The notes below the pieces were generated by a model. It had not been told where the DNA came from and made no database searches. It worked only from the letters and a program-made list of their open reading frames with translations. 17,770 bases of DNA, taken from positions 1 to 17,770 of the forward strand of contig JAICQI010000024.1 in assembly GCA_025937955.1 (NCBI GenBank), in the 5' to 3' direction. The number at the start of each line of letters is the position of its first letter. The first letter of the stretch is position 1. Of the stretch, positions 15,341 through 17,770 are shown piece by piece. Source of the DNA: Pyrinomonadaceae bacterium (GTDB taxonomy: Bacteria > Acidobacteriota > Blastocatellia > Pyrinomonadales > Pyrinomonadaceae). A program made the position numbers and the translations under genes.

Positions 15341-15379
15341 CACAAAGGCACAAAAGGATTTCATTTTGTGCCTTATGTG
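15341..15379. repeat. GGCACAAAA palindrome, copy 3 (after the propeller gene)
   Basis: AAGGCACAAAA (15345-15355) pairs perfectly with TTTTGTGCCTT (15364-15374) over the 8-base loop GGATTTCA; weaker pairing extends to 15341 and 15379. Loop and right flank resemble copy 1 (TTTCATTTTGTGCCTT, later TTGTGAC). It lies between the propeller and the small metal-binding protein gene and could terminate or attenuate the operon there. Confidence 0.7.
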
Positions 15380-15415
15380 CCTTCTTGTGACTCAAGAACT
15401 CTAAAGGAAAAGCTC

Positions 15416-15688
15416 ATGATAAAGAAGATTTACATCGCATTTGCATCGCTCGTCGCGGTCGTCGCCGCGCTTGTATTCGCCGGGCCGGCGAGCACAGTGG
15501 CTCAGAAGCATCAACACACGGCGTCTGAACATGTGCGGCGGCGTGCCGCGAAGGCGCGGAAGCGAGTGCGGCAGCACGCCGTCAAGTACGTTTGCCCGAT
15601 GCATCCCGACATGCACTCGAAGTCGCGCGGCGAATGCCCGAAGTGTGGGATGGAGCTCGTGATTGAAAAGGATAAAGGAGTGAAGTGA
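15416..15688 (+). CDS. Small periplasmic heavy-metal-binding-domain protein
   Basis: 90 aa from the ATG at 15416, chosen because AAAGGAAAA lies just before it and the signal peptide then begins MIKKIYIAFASLVAVVAALV; the upstream in-frame start lacks an SD. After the signal peptide (cleavage near Ala29) a His/Arg/Lys-rich linker (30-57) leads to VCPMHPDMHSKSRGECPKCG. There Cys60, His63, Cys74 and Cys77 form the metal-binding motif found in copper efflux proteins (CusB/CopA-associated heavy-metal-binding domain). It probably binds Cu or Zn in the periplasm and buffers or delivers it within this cluster. Its stop overlaps the tatA start (TGATG). Confidence 0.88.
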   Translation: MIKKIYIAFASLVAVVAALVFAGPASTVAQKHQHTASEHVRRRAAKARKRVRQHAVKYVCPMHPDMHSKSRGECPKCGMELVIEKDKGVK

Positions 15689-15891
15689 TGAACTATGTTA
15701 TTGGTTTAGGAATGCCTGGCACGCAGGAGTTAATGATAGTCCTTGTTATCTTCTTGCTCCTCTTCGGCGCCAAGCGCCTGCCGCAACTGGCGAAAGGTCT
15801 CGGCTCGAGTATGCGCGAGTTCAAACGCGGGGCCGCCGGGCTGGAAGATGTCGCGAGTTTGGGCGAGACGAAGGGTCAGCTCGATTAAGGA
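15688..15891 (+). CDS. tatA: Twin-arginine translocase subunit TatA/TatE
   Basis: Pore-forming component of the Tat pathway, which exports folded proteins. From ATG 15688 it is about 66 aa; a GTG at 15685 would add one residue. SD AAAGGAG (15674-15680) is seven bases upstream. A short N-terminus (MNYVIGLGMPGTQEL) precedes one membrane helix (MIVLVIFLLLFG), the hinge FGAKRLPQL and an amphipathic helix AKGLGSSMREFKRGAAGLED: the full TatA layout. There is no tatB or tatC beside it. It overlaps the heavy-metal-binding gene and lies about 2 kb downstream of a Tat-signal multicopper oxidase, so a paralogue supplied with its cargo is plausible. The coding end is near 15888 (Leu-Asp-stop, TAA). Confidence 0.9.
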
Positions 15892-15927
15892 CGTTTGTTC
15901 TGTTCCACTGAGATATGTTATTAGAAG

Positions 15928-15946
15928 CCCCTCCAGGAGAGAGGGG
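15928..15946 (+). promoter_or_regulatory. Stem-loop covering the probable ribosome-binding site of the fabG-like gene
   Basis: CCCCTC (15928-15933) pairs with GAGGGG (15941-15946) over the loop CAGGAGA. GAGGGG is the likely SD for the TTG at 15954 (7-base spacing), so folding would hide it while GGAG stays in the loop. It may also be a weak end signal for the tatA transcript. Confidence 0.4.
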
Positions 15947-15953
15947 ATCAAAC

Positions 15954-16712
15954 TTGACGGAGCAAAAACAATTCTCAGGTCGCGCAGCGATCGTTACTGG
16001 CGGCACGCGCGGCATCGGCAGAGCGATTACACTCGAACTCGGGAGACGGGGCGCTGACGTCGCTTTTAATTACGCCAAAAGTGCGGAAGCAGCGGAGAGT
16101 TTGAAGTCGGAGCTCGAGGCGTTGGGTGTGCGCTCGTTGGCGGTGCAGTGCGACGTGGCGAATACCGAGGCGGCGGCGCAGATGGTCCAACAGGTCAAGG
16201 AAGCTTTCGGCCGCATCGATTTTCTCGTCAACAACGCCGGCATCACGCGTGACAACCTGATTCTGCGCATGAAAGAAGACGACTGGGACGAAGTGCTCAA
16301 CACAAATCTCAAAGGCTCGTGGAACTTCGCGAAAGCCGTATTGCGGACGATGCTGCGTCAGGATACTGGCGGATCGATTCTCAACATCTCGTCGATAAGC
16401 GGTGAAGTGGGAATGCCGGGCCAGTCAAACTATTCCGCGTCGAAGGCGGGAATGGTTGGTCTCACGAAAGCACTCGCGAAGGAAGTCGCCAGCAGGAAGG
16501 TCACAGTTAACGCGCTCGCGCTCGGCATGGTTGCGACTGACATGGCGGGCAAGTTGGATGAAAACTACCAGGCAAAGATTCGCGAGCAGATTCCGCTCGG
16601 ACGTTTTGCGGAACCCGATGAGGTAGCGCGCATCGCAGCTTTCCTTCTCTCCGACGATGCTCGTTACATAACCGGGCAGGTCATCCAGGTGGACGGCGGG
16701 TTAGCGATCTAA
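15954..16712 (+). CDS. fabG: FabG-like short-chain dehydrogenase/reductase (3-oxoacyl-ACP reductase)
   Basis: NADPH-dependent reductase of the classical SDR family; FabG reduces 3-oxoacyl-ACP in fatty acid elongation. From the TTG at 15954 it is 252 aa, begins TEQKQFSGRAAIVTGG and has GAGAGGGG upstream. An ATG at 15915 is in frame but has no SD and adds 13 atypical residues. Rossmann motif TGGTRGIG is at 15-22, NNAG at 93-96, and catalytic Ser147, Tyr160 and Lys164 in NISSISGEVGMPGQSNYSASK. The C-terminus DDARYITGQVIQVDGG is typical. A true FabG is likely because NADP-type spacing and motifs match, yet no other fab gene is adjacent, so a generic SDR cannot be excluded. It is 62 bases after tatA and convergent with the last gene. 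Confidence 0.88.
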   Translation: MTEQKQFSGRAAIVTGGTRGIGRAITLELGRRGADVAFNYAKSAEAAESLKSELEALGVRSLAVQCDVANTEAAAQMVQQVKEAFGRIDFLVNNAGITRDNLILRMKEDDWDEVLNTNLKGSWNFAKAVLRTMLRQDTGGSILNISSISGEVGMPGQSNYSASKAGMVGLTKALAKEVASRKVTVNALALGMVATDMAGKLDENYQAKIREQIPLGRFAEPDEVARIAAFLLSDDARYITGQVIQVDGGLAI

Positions 16713-16718
16713 AAGAAC

Positions 16719-16852
16719 TGCAGATTGAACAAGTCAGGAAGAGGGGCTTGCCCCCGCGGGGTGAATTCCCTGAGCGGCGGGGGCCAGCCCCTCTTCCTGA
16801 CTTGTTCTAGTTAAGCTGGCTTGTTCTATTGAGCTGACTTGTTCAATCTGCG
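16719..16852. repeat. Nested palindrome between convergent fabG and the LolA-like gene
   Basis: Inner stem: 22 perfect bp (16727-16748 with 16786-16807), one mismatch, then 8 more bp, over a 19-base loop. Outer stem: 18 perfect bp (16720-16737 with 16834-16851). The left segment 16727-16737 can pair with either right copy, so the two stems compete. The right side carries three near-copies of CTGACTTGTTC starting at 16797, 16816 and 16834 (18-19 base period). Likely a bidirectional end signal built from, or expanded by, a dispersed repeat. The right end reads AGCCGCAGAT on minus, as in 3480-3543. Confidence 0.75.
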
Positions 16853-16854
16853 GC

Positions 16855-17637
16855 TTACTTAATCGCCTTCACATCAACCGGCTTTGCGAAGAGATTGTCC
16901 GGAAATCTCTGATTGTATTGCACTGACTCGTAGTTGATCCGCGAAGTTTGTTTTCCGTTTACGAAGTGATCGACCACCCACGGCGCCGTCACGCCATCGA
17001 CCTGGATAAGTTTTAATAACTGATCCTCTTCGGTCGTCTCGACCATATCGCCGCTATCCGGATCTTTGCGCATGCGCTTGTAGATGATCTTCGCAGGCAA
17101 GCCGTCGCGAGCGCCAAACTCATATTCGATCCAGAAGCCATCCGGATCCGTCAGCCGGATTGCCTCATTACGTTTGCCGACGCCGGCCTCGCGCCGTCCT
17201 ACGTAAGTGACCTTGCCACCATCCTTTTTCCAGTTACCACGCAGCAGGTACTCGAGACCGGTTTTCAGCGCGCGCTTGAAATCCTCGACCTGCGCGGGAG
17301 ATTGATCGGAGATTTTCTTCACTGCGCCGTCAAACAGCCAGCCCGTGTCGCCGACGTTTGTTTGTATCGTGCGAATCCCGGCACTCGTAAACTCGGTGCG
17401 TTCGCTATCGGGGTAGGCGATGTAATCGAGAAAGCGCGCCGGAATCTGCGTTACGCCGTCTCTATAGGTCGTGTAAAAGCCTTTACCGATTACAGTTTGC
17501 ACGTTCAGATATCTCTGACCGCCCAACGCTTCAATAGCGCGATCGATTATCTGCTGAGATTTTTCGTCAACCGAGGCGGATGGTGCTGGCGCAGGGGTCT
17601 GCGCAAAAAATATAGAAAGTATTAAAACGAGGATCAT
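16855..17637 (-). CDS. Exported protein, LolA-like fold (tentative)
   Basis: 260 aa. Residues about 1-18 are hydrophobic (MILVLILSIFFAQTPAPAP), a short signal peptide with no N-terminal positive charge. The mature part begins with a helix (QQIIDRAIEALGGQRYLNVQ), then alternating beta-like stretches: GKGFYTTYRDG, DYIAYPDSERTEF, GDTGWLFDGAVKKI, WIEYEFGARDGLPAKIIYKR, INYESVQYNQRFPDNLFAKP. The pattern, especially the EALGG N-terminus and the P-DNLFAKP end, resembles outer-membrane-lipoprotein-sorting (LolA/LolB-like) domains common as uncharacterised exported proteins in Acidobacteria. No enzymatic residues stand out. The start is uncertain: an SD-like AGGGAGG lies about 28 bases upstream of the ATG with no start codon at normal spacing, and the sequence there runs into a suspect G-rich tail. 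Confidence 0.7.
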   Translation of the reverse strand: MILVLILSIFFAQTPAPAPSASVDEKSQQIIDRAIEALGGQRYLNVQTVIGKGFYTTYRDGVTQIPARFLDYIAYPDSERTEFTSAGIRTIQTNVGDTGWLFDGAVKKISDQSPAQVEDFKRALKTGLEYLLRGNWKKDGGKVTYVGRREAGVGKRNEAIRLTDPDGFWIEYEFGARDGLPAKIIYKRMRKDPDSGDMVETTEEDQLLKLIQVDGVTAPWVVDHFVNGKQTSRINYESVQYNQRFPDNLFAKPVDVKAIK

Positions 17638-17677
17638 TGGGTACTGAGTAAGTCTGAATTGGGCGCCTCCCTGGAGT

Positions 17678-17770
17678 GGGGGGGGGGGGGGGGGCGCGGG
17701 GTGTGGGGGGGGGGGCCGACGCAGAGGCGAGAGAGCCCACCCCCACCCCGCGCCCCCGCCAAGAGGAGTA
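17678..17770. other. G-homopolymer and fold-back tail, probable contig-end artefact
   Basis: A run of 17 G (17678-17694) and a run of 11 G (17705-17715) are followed by C-rich sequence. GGGGGCGCGGGGTG (17690-17703) is repeated in inverse at about 17744-17757. Composition is unlike the rest of the window. This looks like low-quality read ends or a fold-back join rather than genomic sequence. No gene is seen here. Confidence 0.7.

Noticed and set aside
17678..17715. G-quadruplex regulatory element
   Set aside because: Pure G runs at a contig end with a fold-back copy are better explained as sequencing or assembly artefact.
1..17770. tRNA or rRNA genes, insertion sequences, integrase, phage or defence genes
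   Set aside because: I saw no cloverleaf, rRNA core sequence, transposase, integrase or nuclease/methylase signature on either strand.

Overview
The window reads as a GC-rich (high 50s % by eye) Gram-negative bacterial contig. Gene content, strong Shine-Dalgarno sites, a Tat-exported multicopper oxidase and abundant intergenic palindromes suggest a soil Acidobacteriota member, perhaps Blastocatellia. That placement is inference from general resemblance and no marker was searched. The last ~100 bases are G-homopolymer and fold-back sequence and look like a contig-end artefact.

Layout. Positions 1-430 (minus) hold the N-terminal part of a CbbQ/NirQ/NorQ-type AAA+ ATPase, cut by the window edge. 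Housekeeping genes follow: mnmA (tRNA 2-thiouridylase) and sppA (signal peptide peptidase) on plus, then serS on minus, convergent with sppA across a 64-base palindrome. From 4906 to 15888 lies a redox and copper region. A SufR-like cysteine-rich winged-helix regulator (minus) diverges from a DoxX-like membrane protein and a diheme cytochrome c peroxidase-like protein. Next come ribA and a Rieske/FAD-NAD(P)H reductase fusion, then a Crp/Fnr-family regulator. The last block is a secreted protein of unknown function, a Tat-dependent CotA-like multicopper oxidase, a SCO1/SenC copper chaperone, a seven-bladed YVTN-type propeller, a small periplasmic metal-binding protein and TatA. A fabG-type reductase and a convergent secreted LolA-like protein close the window.

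How the parts may work together. The 10869-15888 block looks like one periplasmic copper-oxidation module: the oxidase folds before Tat export, TatA is supplied in the same run of genes, SCO and the heavy-metal-binding protein could deliver or hold copper, and the propeller and the unknown secreted protein are candidate partners. The Crp-like protein may control it. Its recognition helix carries Arg199-Gln200 where E. coli CRP has Arg-Glu. The two intergenic regions before ribA and before the oxidase block both carry TGTCA-N6-TGACA, a CRP-type site altered at the position read by that Glu, and each is part of a 20-bp-spaced double site. A weak -10-like hexamer sits at the same distance from the proximal site centre in both.

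A second theme is intergenic palindromes: several families, mostly at gene ends, three of them overlapping the coding end or stop codon of a gene.
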